Below are positions 8,374 through 19,154 of a DNA stretch of 64,000 bases, piece after piece. Each line of letters opens with the position of its first letter. The stretch's first letter is position 1. This DNA is from Mesorhizobium sophorae (GTDB lineage Bacteria > Pseudomonadota > Alphaproteobacteria > Rhizobiales > Rhizobiaceae). The translations under genes and the position numbers were made by a program. The DNA is taken from positions 434,001-498,000 of the forward strand of contig NZ_NNRI01000007.1 of NCBI RefSeq assembly GCF_002270415.1. The letters are read 5' to 3'. The notes below the pieces were generated by a model. The model worked only from the letters and a program-made list of their open reading frames with translations. It searched no databases and had not been told where the DNA came from.

Positions 8374-8733
8374 GGCCGCACCCCCAATGGCGGGTCGTTC
8401 CCAGCCGAGATGCCGTTGCGGCAGGTCGACACCACCTCCTATAACAGGCGAATATTATTAATGTCTTATTGAAGAAAGCGACGACGCCCATGGTATTCTC
8501 GGGCGGGTAAGCGGCACTGCCTACAGCTTTGCCAGCGTCGAAAGCCTAGCTCGAAGAGTAATGTCGTCAGCCGGTTGCACGGCTCGGCTGGGCGGCTTGT
8601 GACGCCTTGCGGGGGCCTGTCGTTATGGGCCCCATGACGCATACCTAGTGTGCCGTTCTGATCTATTCACCGCCCGTACGAATCGGCGCGATTTCAGGGC
8701 CAAGGAAACCACCTGCGGTCTCGGGCACGAAAA

Positions 8734-8747
8734 GGATAAGCTTATCC
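8734..8747. promoter_or_regulatory. Perfect 14-bp palindrome ahead of the nuclease-NACHT gene
   Basis: GGATAAG followed directly by its complement CTTATCC, 16 bases before the ATG of the large gene. Its position would suit an operator or a site covering the ribosome start. Perfect 14-mers occur by chance a few times in a window this size, so the placement is the only argument. The rest of the 8374-8763 gap holds a GC hairpin (GGGGCC at 8612-8617 with GGCCCC at 8628-8633, no T-run) and no RNA gene that I can fold. Confidence 0.3.
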
Positions 8748-8763
8748 AGCTCCAAAATGCTAT

Positions 8764-11700
8764 ATGCCTTCAATGGCCTACGACTTCTCACGATTCTCCA
8801 CACAATCCTTTGAGCGATTTGTCCAAGCTTTGGCTGCAGCCATAGTCGGGGGGCGCATTCAGATTTATGGCAATGGCAAGGACGGTGCCCGCGAAGCAAC
8901 CTACACAGGACATTGCAAAATCGCAGATGACGGTTGGCAAGGCTATGTTGTCTTTCAAGCAAAATATCACGAGATATCTGAGACACCCGCTAAGAACGCC
9001 TCATGGCTGATCAATCAGATCAATCAAGAGATGTCAAAGTTTGCAGACCCAAAACGAGCATTACCGCTTCCGGATTATTATGTCTTTGCTTCTAATGTGC
9101 GTTTGAGTGCTAACTCTTCCAATTCCTCTGGCAAAGGGAAAGGAGGCGTCGACAGGGTCACCGAGCATTTGCAAAGCTGGGCAACAAAGCTCGGAATAAA
9201 GGGCATTCATCTATGGCATGCTGACACATTGAGCACATTGCTCGACGTCCACCAAAGCGTAAGGACGCTTTTTGACTTTTGGGTTCAGCCCGGCGACGTG
9301 CTTGCAGCGGTCTTGCACCGTCTCAACGATCAACATGGAGACGTTCTTCCCAAGTACCTTCGCAGCAGCCTTCGTCAGGCCCGAGAGATCAAGACGCGCG
9401 ATATCGGCCAAGCGGTCGGGCGAACCGTATCGCTTGACGAAGTTTTCATTGACTTGCCTATAGATCAGCAGCCGTTGAATAATTTTTCAATAGATTTTGG
9501 TTACGTTGATGTCAATCACGTTGATCAGGACGATGAAAGAGAGTTAACAGACGATGACGACCTTGAGATTGAGAATCTCGTAGTACACACACACCCGCGT
9601 ATATTGGCAAATCTTATGCGACGTTCCTTCGACAAATTTGATCCGCAATCGTGGTATCAAGAAGAATGCGATCGCAACGAAGAAAAGAAGCCTCGTCGTA
9701 AATCCGTTTTGCCTAATCGAATTGTTCTGCTCGGCGGCCCCGGTCAAGGCAAATCCACAATTGGACAGTTCTTGGCGCAACTTTGTCGAGCAAGGCTTTT
9801 GCGAGAGACCCGCAACGCTCAGACTCCAGAAATAAATTCGGCCACCGTAGCTATCCTCAAACGCGCTACAGCTGAAAGCATTCCGCTTGACGGACCTCTT
9901 CGTTATCCGTTCCACGTCGAATTGCCGCGGTATGCTGACGCACTAAGCGAGGCGCACAGGGCCGACTCGAGCCTCTCCATTTTAGCTTATCTCGCCAGGC
10001 AGGTGGAAAAGGCTAGCGAAGTTGATGTCACCAGCGCCATGCTTCGTCATTGGGTGAAGGCGATACCTACAGTTATCATTCTGGATGGGCTGGATGAGGT
10101 TCCACATAGTGGAAACAGATCCCAGGTAATTATAGCGATCGAGGAACTTCTGGATGCGCTTCATGAAGAAAACGCTGACAGCCTAATTCTCGCCACGAGT
10201 CGACCGCAAGGTTATCAGGATGAACTTTCTCGTAAGCTATGGGAACACTGGAATCTTGAGCCACTTGACACGTCGGATGCGCTAAGACTCGCCTCTCGAG
10301 CCGCACCAATACTGGTTAGCGAGGAGACTCGCCGCGATGAAATAATGTCGATACTCTCTGACGCTGCCAACGAAGAGGCGACAGCGCCGTTAATGACAAG
10401 CCCTCTGCAGGTTATGCTATTGTTTCAACTTGTTTCTACCCACAACAATATACCTAAAGATCGCTGGACTTTATTTTACCGACATTATGAGACTCTTCGA
10501 GATCGCGAAATTGCCAAAGGCGGCCGAAACGGTCATACCATAGGAAAATTTCGGTCGCAGATCGATCGTATCCACTATGACGCGGGCTATCTATTACATC
10601 TCCGTTCAGAAGGAGCCGGGGGAGCCAACGCGTTTTTTACTATTACCGAGTTCTCTGCCCTGGTCATGGATCACCTTCGTCGAGACGGCTTCGAAGACGA
10701 TCTTCGGAATCTAACCCACGACATTGTTGATCTCGCGACAAATCGCTTAGTCTTTCTCCGTTGCCAAGTCGATGGCCAAGTCGCCTTTGACGTGCGGTCG
10801 CTTCAAGAGTTCATGGCCGCTGCTCGTCTGACAACAAGCCCCGAAGGTAGCATAAAAGATCGGCTCTATGAAATCGCTGGTCGAGCGCATTGGCTCCACG
10901 TTTTCAAAATTGCATGCAGCAAAATATATGCTTCGAATACGCACGAGGCGCTTCGCGAGCCAATCATTGCGCTATTGGACAGCTTGGATGCAGGGGATCG
11001 GTCTCCAGACGACCGAATCGTAAAAATTGGAGCACGCTTAGCTCTTCAACTCCTCACGGACGGAACCGCTTCGAGTCTCCCAATTTACCGCAAAAAGCTT
11101 GTCATCCGAGCTATAAAATTGTTGTCGGTGCCTGATCGGGGCGTGATTTGGCCACTCGCGCGCGCTCTAGATTTGAGCAATAGAGAGATGCTGGAGCCAT
11201 TTTTTGTTGAAGCGATCAACAGCGGCGACAGAGTTAGTCGCCAGTCGGCCCTACGTTTACTTAGCGCCATGATCAAGGACGATCATGGGCAGGACTTTCA
11301 TTGGCCATTAGAACTGCTTGCGACCTTTTGGCCTACAACCCCAAGTGAAATTTTGGAGATATTCGACGATATCTCCTCTATCCCCAACTCTTATGCGATT
11401 ATTAGTAAAATACGAATCTCTCTTTGGCAATCTTCACCTGCGGAAGCAATGACTTGGCTGGGATCACTGGAAGCAGACTATTCGGAAGATCGGGATACAC
11501 CCTCAGAATTGCTTATTTGCGGTTTGACACCGCGGCAGAAATATTGCTCTCTTCATAACACGGAAGGAAAACCCACAGATATCTCTTTTTCTTACTTCGG
11601 TTTGACCTCATCAGTTTCGATCCAGCAAGTTCCTGATGAGGCACTACCTATTTGGCATGTCGCAAGGGCTGCGTCCAATTTCAGTCAAGAGCCGACGATC

Positions 11701-12318
11701 GCCGCTGCGAGATCCTTTCTTGATGAGATAGATGAGTTAGGCTTACTTGAGCAAGCCAAAAATCTGAGATTGCCGTGGGTTCTTCGAGCTCTATTGGTAA
11801 ACGTAGATGATGTTGAAGCTCTTCGAGCTCGGAGCAAAGAACTCCATACTGGGATGCATGGAGACACTTCGGCGTGGGAGGCGGCGGAAGCTCGATGGGA
11901 ATCGAATGGCATCACGCAGCAGGAGCTAGTTCCAACCAGAGGCGCGGGCGGAATCCCCAGCACATTTGTGACGCAGGGCGCACCTCCGCCTACCGGCCGT
12001 AGGATTGAAAAAGGGCACGTTAGTGCACTTCCCGAGCTGCTCGATCTAGTCGAGCGTTTGCCAACTAGCATTTGGGCTTTGAACACACTTTTGTTCTATA
12101 TGTCCAGGACTCGCATACCCTTAGATGAAAGGGCCAACGCGTGGCTGATTGGGGCATCGTTGGACAAAGGCGATGCCCCAACACCGACACTGGGTTGGTT
12201 CGCTCTCGCGCTTGTCACCGCTTGGCCAACCGCAAAGGATCGAGGATTGCTAGTAGAACGATTGCGTCAAATCTTGCCTATTAGACAATTTTCTTTTCCT
12301 AGAGCGGTTTTCCCTTAA
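8764..12318 (+). pseudogene. Mrr-like nuclease-NACHT NTPase (probable phage-defence gene), 5-prime part, interrupted by IS630
   Basis: The present frame codes 1184 residues; the last five codons come from the inserted IS. Residues 1-110 look like an Mrr-type PD-(D/E)xK nuclease: FERFVQAL (Glu17), GKDGARE (Asp40) and VVFQAKYH (Gln65-Ala-Lys67). A NACHT-type STAND ATPase follows, with Walker A GGPGQGKS at about 324-331, Walker B VIILDGLDEVP at about 437-447, and sensor region LILATSRPQGY. The C-terminal 700 residues are mainly helical, with no repeat I could name. Nuclease-NACHT/STAND fusions are known anti-phage sensors that degrade DNA on activation; this role is inferred. Base composition is plainly AT-richer than the neighbours, indicating transfer. 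No strong ribosome site is seen; an ATG at 8773 is an alternative start. A truncated protein keeping nuclease and NACHT domains could still be made. Confidence 0.85.
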
Positions 12319-13362
12319 TCGGAGTCGTTTGTTTGCAGTGAACGGCTTGTTCTGATTCCCTGATCGAAGTGATTTGCGGAAGGAGCAGCGGCATGGCACG
12401 AGCTTACAGCCTGGATTTGCGGACGCGTGTTATCGAGGCGATAGAGGCAGGCCTGTCGACCCGAGAAGCGGCACGGCGGTTTGCCATCGGGATATCGACG
12501 TCTGGTGCATGGTATCGGGCCTGGCGTTCGAGCGGCAATCTGGAACCTGGGCGGCAGGGCAAGCCGAAGGTATCGAAGCTGGACGCGCACGAGACTTTCA
12601 TTCTCGCCTTGGTCGAGACCGATGAGCGGGACATCACGCTTGCCGAGATCGTCGATCGCCTTGCGGCAGAGCGCGGGGTCAAAGCCAGCCTGACGACGGT
12701 CCATGCGTTCTTCGCAAAGCGTGGCATCACGTACAAAAAAAGACAGCGCACGCGGCCGAACAGCAGCGACCGGATGTTTTGGCAGCGCGGGAAGAGTGGT
12801 TCGAAGGCCAACTCGATCTCGATCCGAGCCGCCTGATCTTCATCGACGAAAGTGGCCTCAATACCAAGATGGCCCGGCTACGAGGCCGCTCTGCGCGTGG
12901 ACAGCGTTGCCGGGCGGCTGTTCCTCATGGGCACTGGAAATCCACGACCTTCACGGCCGGCCTGCGCCTCGACGGGATCGTCGCGCCCTGGCTCCTGGAC
13001 GGCGCCATGGATGGCGAAGCATTCCTGGTCTACTTGCGCCGCGTCCTCGTGCCGACGCTTCAACCCGACGATGTCGTCGTGATGGACAACCTGCCTGCTC
13101 ATAAAGTGGTCGGTGTCCGCGAAATCATCGAGGCTGCGGGGGCTTCCCTTCGCTATCTTCCGCCCTACTCCCCGGACTTTAACCCCATTGAGATGGCCTT
13201 CGCCAAGCTGAAGGCTTTACTGCGAAAGGCAGCAGCCCGGTCCATCCCGGAATTATGGGACGCCGTGGCCGTCGCCATCGATCGTTTCCACCCCAAAGAA
13301 TGCGAAAACCTGTTCGCCCACGCCGGCTACGATGCCTAACCGTGATTATCCAGAAACTGCTC
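12302..13362. mobile_element. Complete IS630-family insertion sequence, 1061 bp
   Basis: The left end GAGCGGTTTTCCC (12302 on) and the right end, read inward from 13362 as GAGCAGTTTCTGG, form imperfect terminal inverted repeats. The element is bordered by TA at 12300-12301 and TA at 13363-13364, the TA target duplication typical of the IS630/Tc1-mariner group. It is GC-richer than the gene it splits. The transposase is complete in two overlapping frames, so the copy may still be active. Confidence 0.92.
12393..13339 (+). CDS. IS630-family transposase, two frames joined by -1 frameshift
   Basis: The first frame starts at the ATG at 12393 (ribosome site GGAAGGAG) and runs to 12836. It carries the helix-turn-helix start [20 protein letters not shown] and continues through [11 protein letters not shown]. 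The catalytic half is in the -1 frame and ends at 13339, with the DDE triad in [18 protein letters not shown] and [11 protein letters not shown]. The switch maps to a run of seven A followed by G at 12735-12742. Slipping back one base there gives [12 protein letters not shown], the usual family sequence, so expression probably uses programmed frameshifting or transcriptional slippage on the A-run. It cuts and pastes its own IS at TA sites. Confidence 0.9.
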
Positions 13363-13364
13363 TA

Positions 13365-13870
13365 GGTCTCCTTCGTATTTTAGAACTCTCGTGAGCATCC
13401 TTGACGCCAATCCAGAGCTTCGTGATCTATTACCACTGATAGCGACGCTTTATCGTACTCAGTACAGAAGTGCCGAACACAGAGAGCTACCAGAAAGCGT
13501 ATTCCATGACGCGATCGGGGATAACTCTGATATCGCTGCGAGCATTGCAATGTTGAATATCCTTGAGGGGAAGACCGTCGCAAACAAACCAGCCACTGTA
13601 CAGACATTGCTTGCGTCAGACTTGGTACCGGTGTCATTTTTACTTCGTGCTCTTTCTCGCGATTCTGAGCAACAGAACAGTGTGGAGTTGGCTCTCGCAA
13701 TCGCGCGCGAGGTTTTAACCAGAAGACGGGTTCAAGCTTCAGGGGTTGCTTATGAAATCCTCGGCAACGCCGTGGATGCACGGCCGGTGCCGCTGACGCA
13801 AGCGGCTATTGCTGATCGGTTAGAGCTGCCGCAAGCGCTCGCCCCGCCATCTTCCGCTGTGTCTTTGTGA
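13365..13870 (+). pseudogene. 3-prime part of the nuclease-NACHT gene, separated by the IS
   Basis: Joining base 12301 to base 13365 (removing the IS and one TA) gives CCT AGG TCT CCT TCG in the same frame as the upstream gene. It reads on without a stop through SPSYFRTLV into ILDANPELRDLLPL, ending at the TGA at 13868-13870. The restored protein would have 1347 residues. On its own, this end could start only at the GTG at 13391 (159 residues). The same AT-rich composition supports common origin. It ends 61 bases before the stop of maeB, which runs on the opposite strand. Confidence 0.88.
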
Positions 13871-13931
13871 GTCAAACGAATCCCTCAGTGATATAACAGC
13901 CTGAACCGTGCTTTTGCGCGCGGACCGTTCC

Positions 13932-16211
13932 TCAAGCCCCCGCAGTATACGCCGCGATCGCCGCCATGTTGACGATATCGCTATCCTTGGCATTCAGCGA
14001 CACGATCTGAACCGGCTTGTTCAGCCCGACCAGCAGCGGGCCGATGACGGTGGAGCCGCCGAGCTCCTGCAGCATCTTGGTCGAGATCGAGGCCGAGTGG
14101 AAGGCCGGCATGATCAGCACGTTGGCCGGGCCGGTGAGGCGGATGAACGGATACTGCGCCATAGCGCGGGAATTGAGCGCGACGTCGGCGGCCATTTCGC
14201 CGTCATATTCGAAATCGACGCGGCGCTTGTCGAGGATGCGCACCGCCTCCTGGACTCGTTCGGAGCGTTCGCCCTGCGGATGGCCGAAAGTCGAATAGGC
14301 GAGCATGGCGAGCCTCGGCTCGTAGCCCATGCGGCGGGCAAAGCCTGCCGCCTCCTCGGCGATGTCGGCGATCTGCTCGGCGTTCGGCATGTCGTGCACG
14401 GCAGTGTCGGCGACCAGCACGGTCCTGCCCCGCGCCAACACGATCGAGACGCCGATGACGCGGTGGCCGGGCTTGGCGTCGATGACGCGGCGGATATCGT
14501 CGAGTGCCGTCGAATAGTTGCGGGTTACACCCGTGACGATGCCGTCGGCATCGCCCAGCGCCACCATGCAGGCGGCGAAGTGATTGCGGTCGTTGTTGAT
14601 CAGCCGCTGGCAGTCGCGAAACAGGAAGCCTTTGCGCTGCATGCGCTCGTAGAGATAGTCGGTGTAGATGCCGTTGCGGCGCGACAGCCGGGCATTGATG
14701 ATCTCGATGCCCTGCTTGTTGAGGTCGATGCCGGCGTGCTTGGCGTTTTCCTTGATGACGTCGTCGCGGCCGAGCAGGATGGCGGTGCCGAGCCGCTGGT
14801 TCACGTAGGAGACGGCGGCGCGCATCACCTGCTCCTCCTCGCCCTCGGCGAAGACGATGCGCTTGGGCTGGCGGCGCACGCGGTCATAGATGCGCTGCAA
14901 GGTCGAGGCGATCGGGTCGCGGCGGGCGGACAGCTCCTGCGCGTAGCGGTCGAGATCGAGGATCGGCTTGCGGGCGACGCCGGAATCCATCGCCGCCTTG
15001 GCAACCGCGATCGGAATGGCCGAGATCAGGCGTGGGTCGAACGGCACCGGGATGATGTAGTTGGGACCGAATTTCGGCCGGTTGCCCTGATAGGCGGCGG
15101 CGACGTCGTCGGGCACGTCCTGGCGCGCCAGCGCTGCCAGCGCCTGGGCGGCGGCGATCTTCATGTCGTCGTTGATGGTGGTGGCCCGCACATCCAGCGC
15201 GCCACGGAAGATGTAGGGGAAGCCGAGCACGTTGTTGACCTGGTTCGGATAGTCCGAACGCCCGGTCGCCATGATGGCATCGGTGCGGATCTCGGCGACT
15301 TCCTCCGGCGTGATTTCCGGGTCGGGATTGGCCATGGCGAAGATGATCGGGTTCTTGGCCATCGACTGCACCATGGCGGTGGTCAGCGCGCCCTTGGCGG
15401 AGAGACCGAGGAAGACGTCGGCACCGTCGAGCGCCTCGGCGAGGCTGCGCGCCTCGGTCTTGACCGCATGTCCCGACTTCCACTGGTTCATGCCTTCGGT
15501 GCGACCCTGGAAGACCACGCCCTTGGTGTCGCACAAAGTGATGTTGTCAGGCGCAAAGCCCATCGCCTTCATCAGCTCGATGCAGGCGATGCCGGCGGCA
15601 CCGGCGCCGTTGCAGACCATCTTCGTCGTCTTCATGTCGCGGCCGGTGACCTCCAATGCGTTGATCAGGCCGGCGGCCGAGATGATGGCGGTGCCGTGCT
15701 GGTCGTCATGGAAGACCGGGATGTCCATCAGCTCGCGCAGCCGCTGCTCGATGATGAAGCACTCCGGCGCCTTGATGTCTTCAAGGTTGATGCCGCCGAA
15801 GGAGGGGCCGAGGAAGCGCACGCAATTGATGAACTCGTCGGCGTCCTCGGTGTCGACCTCGAGGTCGATGGAATCGACATCGGCGAAGCGCTTGAACAGC
15901 ACCGCCTTGCCTTCCATGACCGGCTTGGAGGCCAACGCGCCGAGATTGCCGAGGCCAAGGATGGCGGTGCCGTTGGAGATGACGGCGACCATGTTGCCGC
16001 GCGTCGTGTAGTCGAAGGCGCGGCTGGGGTCCTCGGCGATGGCCAAAACAGGAACCGCGACGCCCGGCGAATAGGCGAGGCTCAGATCGCGCTGCGTCGC
16101 CATCGGCTTGGTGGCGACAACCTCCAGCTTGCCGGGGCGGCCCATGGCGTGGAATTCGAGCGCTTCCTGCGCACTGACGGACGGACCGTTGTTCTCGGTT
16201 TTTTTGGCCAT
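13932..16211 (-). CDS. maeB: NADP-dependent malic enzyme with phosphotransacetylase-like domain
   Basis: A 759-residue protein of the long bacterial malic enzyme type. The N-terminal malic domain carries DLSLAYSPGVAVPVL and VFHDDQHGTA (metal and substrate residues), followed by a dinucleotide fold with GAGAAGIACIEL. From about residue 430 a phosphotransacetylase-like domain follows (RIVFAEGEEEQVMRAA ... RLTGPANVLIMPAFHSA), usually a regulatory, non-catalytic part that answers to acetyl-CoA. It decarboxylates malate to pyruvate, giving NADPH for gluconeogenic and C4-acid metabolism. In rhizobia two such enzymes exist (DME for NAD, TME for NADP), and sequence alone does not settle which one this is. 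The start at 16211 (MAKKTENN) follows a GAGGAAA sequence. Confidence 0.93.
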   Translation of the reverse strand: MAKKTENNGPSVSAQEALEFHAMGRPGKLEVVATKPMATQRDLSLAYSPGVAVPVLAIAEDPSRAFDYTTRGNMVAVISNGTAILGLGNLGALASKPVMEGKAVLFKRFADVDSIDLEVDTEDADEFINCVRFLGPSFGGINLEDIKAPECFIIEQRLRELMDIPVFHDDQHGTAIISAAGLINALEVTGRDMKTTKMVCNGAGAAGIACIELMKAMGFAPDNITLCDTKGVVFQGRTEGMNQWKSGHAVKTEARSLAEALDGADVFLGLSAKGALTTAMVQSMAKNPIIFAMANPDPEITPEEVAEIRTDAIMATGRSDYPNQVNNVLGFPYIFRGALDVRATTINDDMKIAAAQALAALARQDVPDDVAAAYQGNRPKFGPNYIIPVPFDPRLISAIPIAVAKAAMDSGVARKPILDLDRYAQELSARRDPIASTLQRIYDRVRRQPKRIVFAEGEEEQVMRAAVSYVNQRLGTAILLGRDDVIKENAKHAGIDLNKQGIEIINARLSRRNGIYTDYLYERMQRKGFLFRDCQRLINNDRNHFAACMVALGDADGIVTGVTRNYSTALDDIRRVIDAKPGHRVIGVSIVLARGRTVLVADTAVHDMPNAEQIADIAEEAAGFARRMGYEPRLAMLAYSTFGHPQGERSERVQEAVRILDKRRVDFEYDGEMAADVALNSRAMAQYPFIRLTGPANVLIMPAFHSASISTKMLQELGGSTVIGPLLVGLNKPVQIVSLNAKDSDIVNMAAIAAYTAGA

Positions 16212-16424
16212 GATGCTTTTGATTTCCTCGCCGGTGCAGCACCTCGTTAGGGCGGGTGCTTTGTGAGGTTCCGAATTAAGACCACGCACCGCCGCGTGTA
16301 AACCGCCAGTGTTCGGGAATCGCGCTGGTGCTGGCGATTGCGGGCATCTGGCCGTGTCAGTCGTCCCCTGTTTTTCGAGGCGCCGGCATTAAACCGCGCG
16401 ACCACATCTGCTAGCGTGCCGCGC

Positions 16425-19154
16425 ATGAACATGCATAGCCCGAACGAGCCGGACGCCCCCGAGGCGATGGCGCCCCTGCCGACAGCCGCTGCCGCCGTCA
16501 CGCCGATGATGGAGCAGTTCATCGAGATCAAGGCGGCGAACCCGGATTCGCTGCTGTTCTACCGCATGGGCGATTTCTACGAGCTGTTCTTCGACGACGC
16601 CGAGAAGGCGAGCCGGGCGCTGGGCATCGTCCTGACCAAGCGCGGCAAACACCAGGGCCACGACATCCCGATGTGCGGCGTGCCGGTGCATGCCGCCGAC
16701 GACTATCTGCAGAAGCTGATCGGTCAGGGTTTTCGCGTCGCCGTCTGCGAGCAGATCGAGGATCCGGCCGAAGCCAAGAAACGCGGCGGCAAATCGGTGG
16801 TACGCCGCGACGTGGTGCGGCTGGTGACGCCGGGCACCATCACCGAGGACAAATTGCTGGCACCGTCGGAATCGAGCTTCCTGATGGCGTTGGGACGGGT
16901 AAAAGGTGGGGCGGACCACTCCTTTGCCTTGGCCTGGATCGACATTTCGACCGGGGCTTTCCGCGTCGCCGAGACCACCGCCGATCGGCTGCTCGCCGAC
17001 ATCTTCCGCGTCGATCCGCGCGAGCTGATCGTTGCCGAGCCGGTGTTCTACGATGCCGAACTGAAACCGGTGTTCGACTTGCTCGGCCGCGTCGCCAACC
17101 CGCAGCCGCCCTCGCTGTTCGATTCGGCCTCGGCCACGGGGCGCATCGCCCGTTTCTTCGACGTGGCGACGCCGGACAGTTTTGGGGCGTTTTCGCGCGC
17201 CGAATTGTCGGCGATCTCGGGCGCCATCGCCTATGTCGAGAAGACGCAGAAGGCCGAGCGTCCGCCGCTGTCGCGGCCGGAGCGCGAGGAGCAGGGCTCG
17301 ACGCTGTTCATCGATCCGGCGACGCGCGGCAATCTGGAACTGCTGCGCACGCTGTCCGGCAGCCGCGAAGGTTCGCTGTTCAAGGCGATCGACCGCACGG
17401 TGACCGGAGGCGGCGCAAGGCTGCTGGCCGACCGGCTGATGGCGCCGTTGACCGATCCGGCGGCGATCGGCGCCAGGCTGGACTCGGTGTCCTTCTTCCG
17501 TTCCGAAACGCGACTCTGCCAGGCGGTGCGGGCAAGCCTGAAGAGCGTCGCCGACATGCCGCGCGCTCTGTCCCGGCTGGCGCTGAACCGTGGCGGCCCG
17601 CGCGACCTCGGCGCGCTGCGCGCCGGTTTCGAAGCGGCCGGTGCGATCGCCGGGATCTTCGGCGAGACCGCCCTGCCTCAGGAACTCACGGCGGCTCTGG
17701 GCGCCATCCAGGCGTTGCCCAGGGCGCTTTCCCAGCACCTGACGCAGGCGCTTGGCGATGAACTGCCGCTGCTCAAGCGTGACGGCGGCTTCGTTCGCGG
17801 CGGCTACCACGCCGAGCTCGACGAGATGCGGGCGCTGCGCGACGAATCGCGAAAAGTCATTGCCGGGCTGGAGCGCTCGCTGATCGACGAGACCGGCATC
17901 CGCTCGCTGAAGATCCGGCACAACAATGTGCTTGGCTATTACATCGAAGTGACCGCCAACCATCATGCGGTGATGACCGGCAGCGACGGCGCCAAGGCGC
18001 GCTTCATCCATCGCCAGACCATGGCCAATGCCATGCGGTTCACGACGACCGAACTCGCCGAACTGGAGACCAAGATCGCCAATGCCGCCGACCGGGCGCT
18101 CGGCATCGAGCTTGCAGCCTTCGAGGCGCTGACGGTGGAAGCGGTCGGCGAGGCCGAAAAGATCCGCGCCGGCGCCGATGCACTCGCCGTGCTCGACGTG
18201 TCGGCGGCGCTCGCGCTGTTGTCCGAAAGCGAAGCCTGGTGCCGGCCGGTGGTGGATTCGAGCCTTGCCTTCGAAATTTCGGGCGGCCGGCATCCGGTGG
18301 TCGAGCAGGCGCTGCGGCGCTCCGGCGAAGGGCCGTTCGTCGCCAATGATTGCGACCTGTCGCCGGAGGGCAGCGCAAAGAATGGCGCGATCTGGCTTTT
18401 GACCGGCCCCAACATGGGCGGCAAGTCGACGTTCCTGCGGCAGAACGCGCTGATCGCCATCCTGGCGCAAACCGGCTCGTTCGTGCCGGCGGCATCGGCT
18501 CATATCGGCGTCGTCGACCGGCTGTTCTCGCGTGTCGGCGCCTCGGACGATCTGGCGCGCGGCCGCTCGACCTTCATGGTCGAGATGGTCGAGACGGCGG
18601 CGATCCTCAACCAGGCCGGCGAGCGTGCGCTGGTAATCCTCGACGAGATCGGCCGCGGCACGGCCACTTTCGACGGCCTGTCAATCGCCTGGGCGGCGGT
18701 GGAATACCTGCACGAGAAGAACCGCTGCCGGGCGATCTTCGCCACCCATTTCCACGAAATGACCTCGCTGGCGGGCAAGCTGGCGCGGCTGCACAACGTC
18801 ACCATGCGGGTCAAGGAATGGGAAAACGACGTCGTCTTCCTGCACGAAGTCGGCAAGGGTGCCGCCGACCGCTCCTATGGCGTGCAGGTGGCACGGCTGG
18901 CCGGATTGCCGGAAGCGGTGGTCGACCGGGCCAAGGAAGTGCTGCACCAGCTCGAAGAGGGCGAGGTTTCGGGCAAGACCAACCGTCTGGTGGACGACCT
19001 GCCGCTGTTTTCGGTGGCGGTGAAGCGCGAAGCGCCGAAGCCGGTCAAGAACGATGCTCTGGGCGCCGCACTCGGCGACATCAACCCCGACGAGATGACG
19101 CCACGCGAGGCGCTTGAGGCGCTGTATCGGCTGAAGGTGCTGGCGGGAAAGTAG
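16425..19154 (+). CDS. mutS: DNA mismatch repair ATPase MutS
   Basis: A 909-residue protein of normal MutS length and order. The mismatch-binding Phe-x-Glu is seen in [13 protein letters not shown] near residue 45. The connector, core and clamp domains fill the middle. The C-terminal ABC-type ATPase has Walker [10 protein letters not shown], the signature region [20 protein letters not shown] and Walker [12 protein letters not shown], followed by ATHFHEM. It recognises mispairs and recruits MutL. The start ATG at 16425 gives the usual short N-terminal extension; the ATG at 16431 is also possible. Its stop codon abuts the stop of the aldo/keto reductase gene on the other strand. Confidence 0.97.
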   Translation: MNMHSPNEPDAPEAMAPLPTAAAAVTPMMEQFIEIKAANPDSLLFYRMGDFYELFFDDAEKASRALGIVLTKRGKHQGHDIPMCGVPVHAADDYLQKLIGQGFRVAVCEQIEDPAEAKKRGGKSVVRRDVVRLVTPGTITEDKLLAPSESSFLMALGRVKGGADHSFALAWIDISTGAFRVAETTADRLLADIFRVDPRELIVAEPVFYDAELKPVFDLLGRVANPQPPSLFDSASATGRIARFFDVATPDSFGAFSRAELSAISGAIAYVEKTQKAERPPLSRPEREEQGSTLFIDPATRGNLELLRTLSGSREGSLFKAIDRTVTGGGARLLADRLMAPLTDPAAIGARLDSVSFFRSETRLCQAVRASLKSVADMPRALSRLALNRGGPRDLGALRAGFEAAGAIAGIFGETALPQELTAALGAIQALPRALSQHLTQALGDELPLLKRDGGFVRGGYHAELDEMRALRDESRKVIAGLERSLIDETGIRSLKIRHNNVLGYYIEVTANHHAVMTGSDGAKARFIHRQTMANAMRFTTTELAELETKIANAADRALGIELAAFEALTVEAVGEAEKIRAGADALAVLDVSAALALLSESEAWCRPVVDSSLAFEISGGRHPVVEQALRRSGEGPFVANDCDLSPEGSAKNGAIWLLTGPNMGGKSTFLRQNALIAILAQTGSFVPAASAHIGVVDRLFSRVGASDDLARGRSTFMVEMVETAAILNQAGERALVILDEIGRGTATFDGLSIAWAAVEYLHEKNRCRAIFATHFHEMTSLAGKLARLHNVTMRVKEWENDVVFLHEVGKGAADRSYGVQVARLAGLPEAVVDRAKEVLHQLEEGEVSGKTNRLVDDLPLFSVAVKREAPKPVKNDALGAALGDINPDEMTPREALEALYRLKVLAGK

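Noticed and set aside
8500..8760. Possible tRNA or attachment site beside the acquired segment
   Set aside because: No cloverleaf could be folded, and there is no direct repeat at the far end near 13.9 kb or any integrase, so I cannot call an integrative island.
13908..16250. A 780-codon open frame on the plus strand
   Set aside because: Antisense of maeB, which has clear malic-enzyme motifs. The plus-strand translation has no domain.
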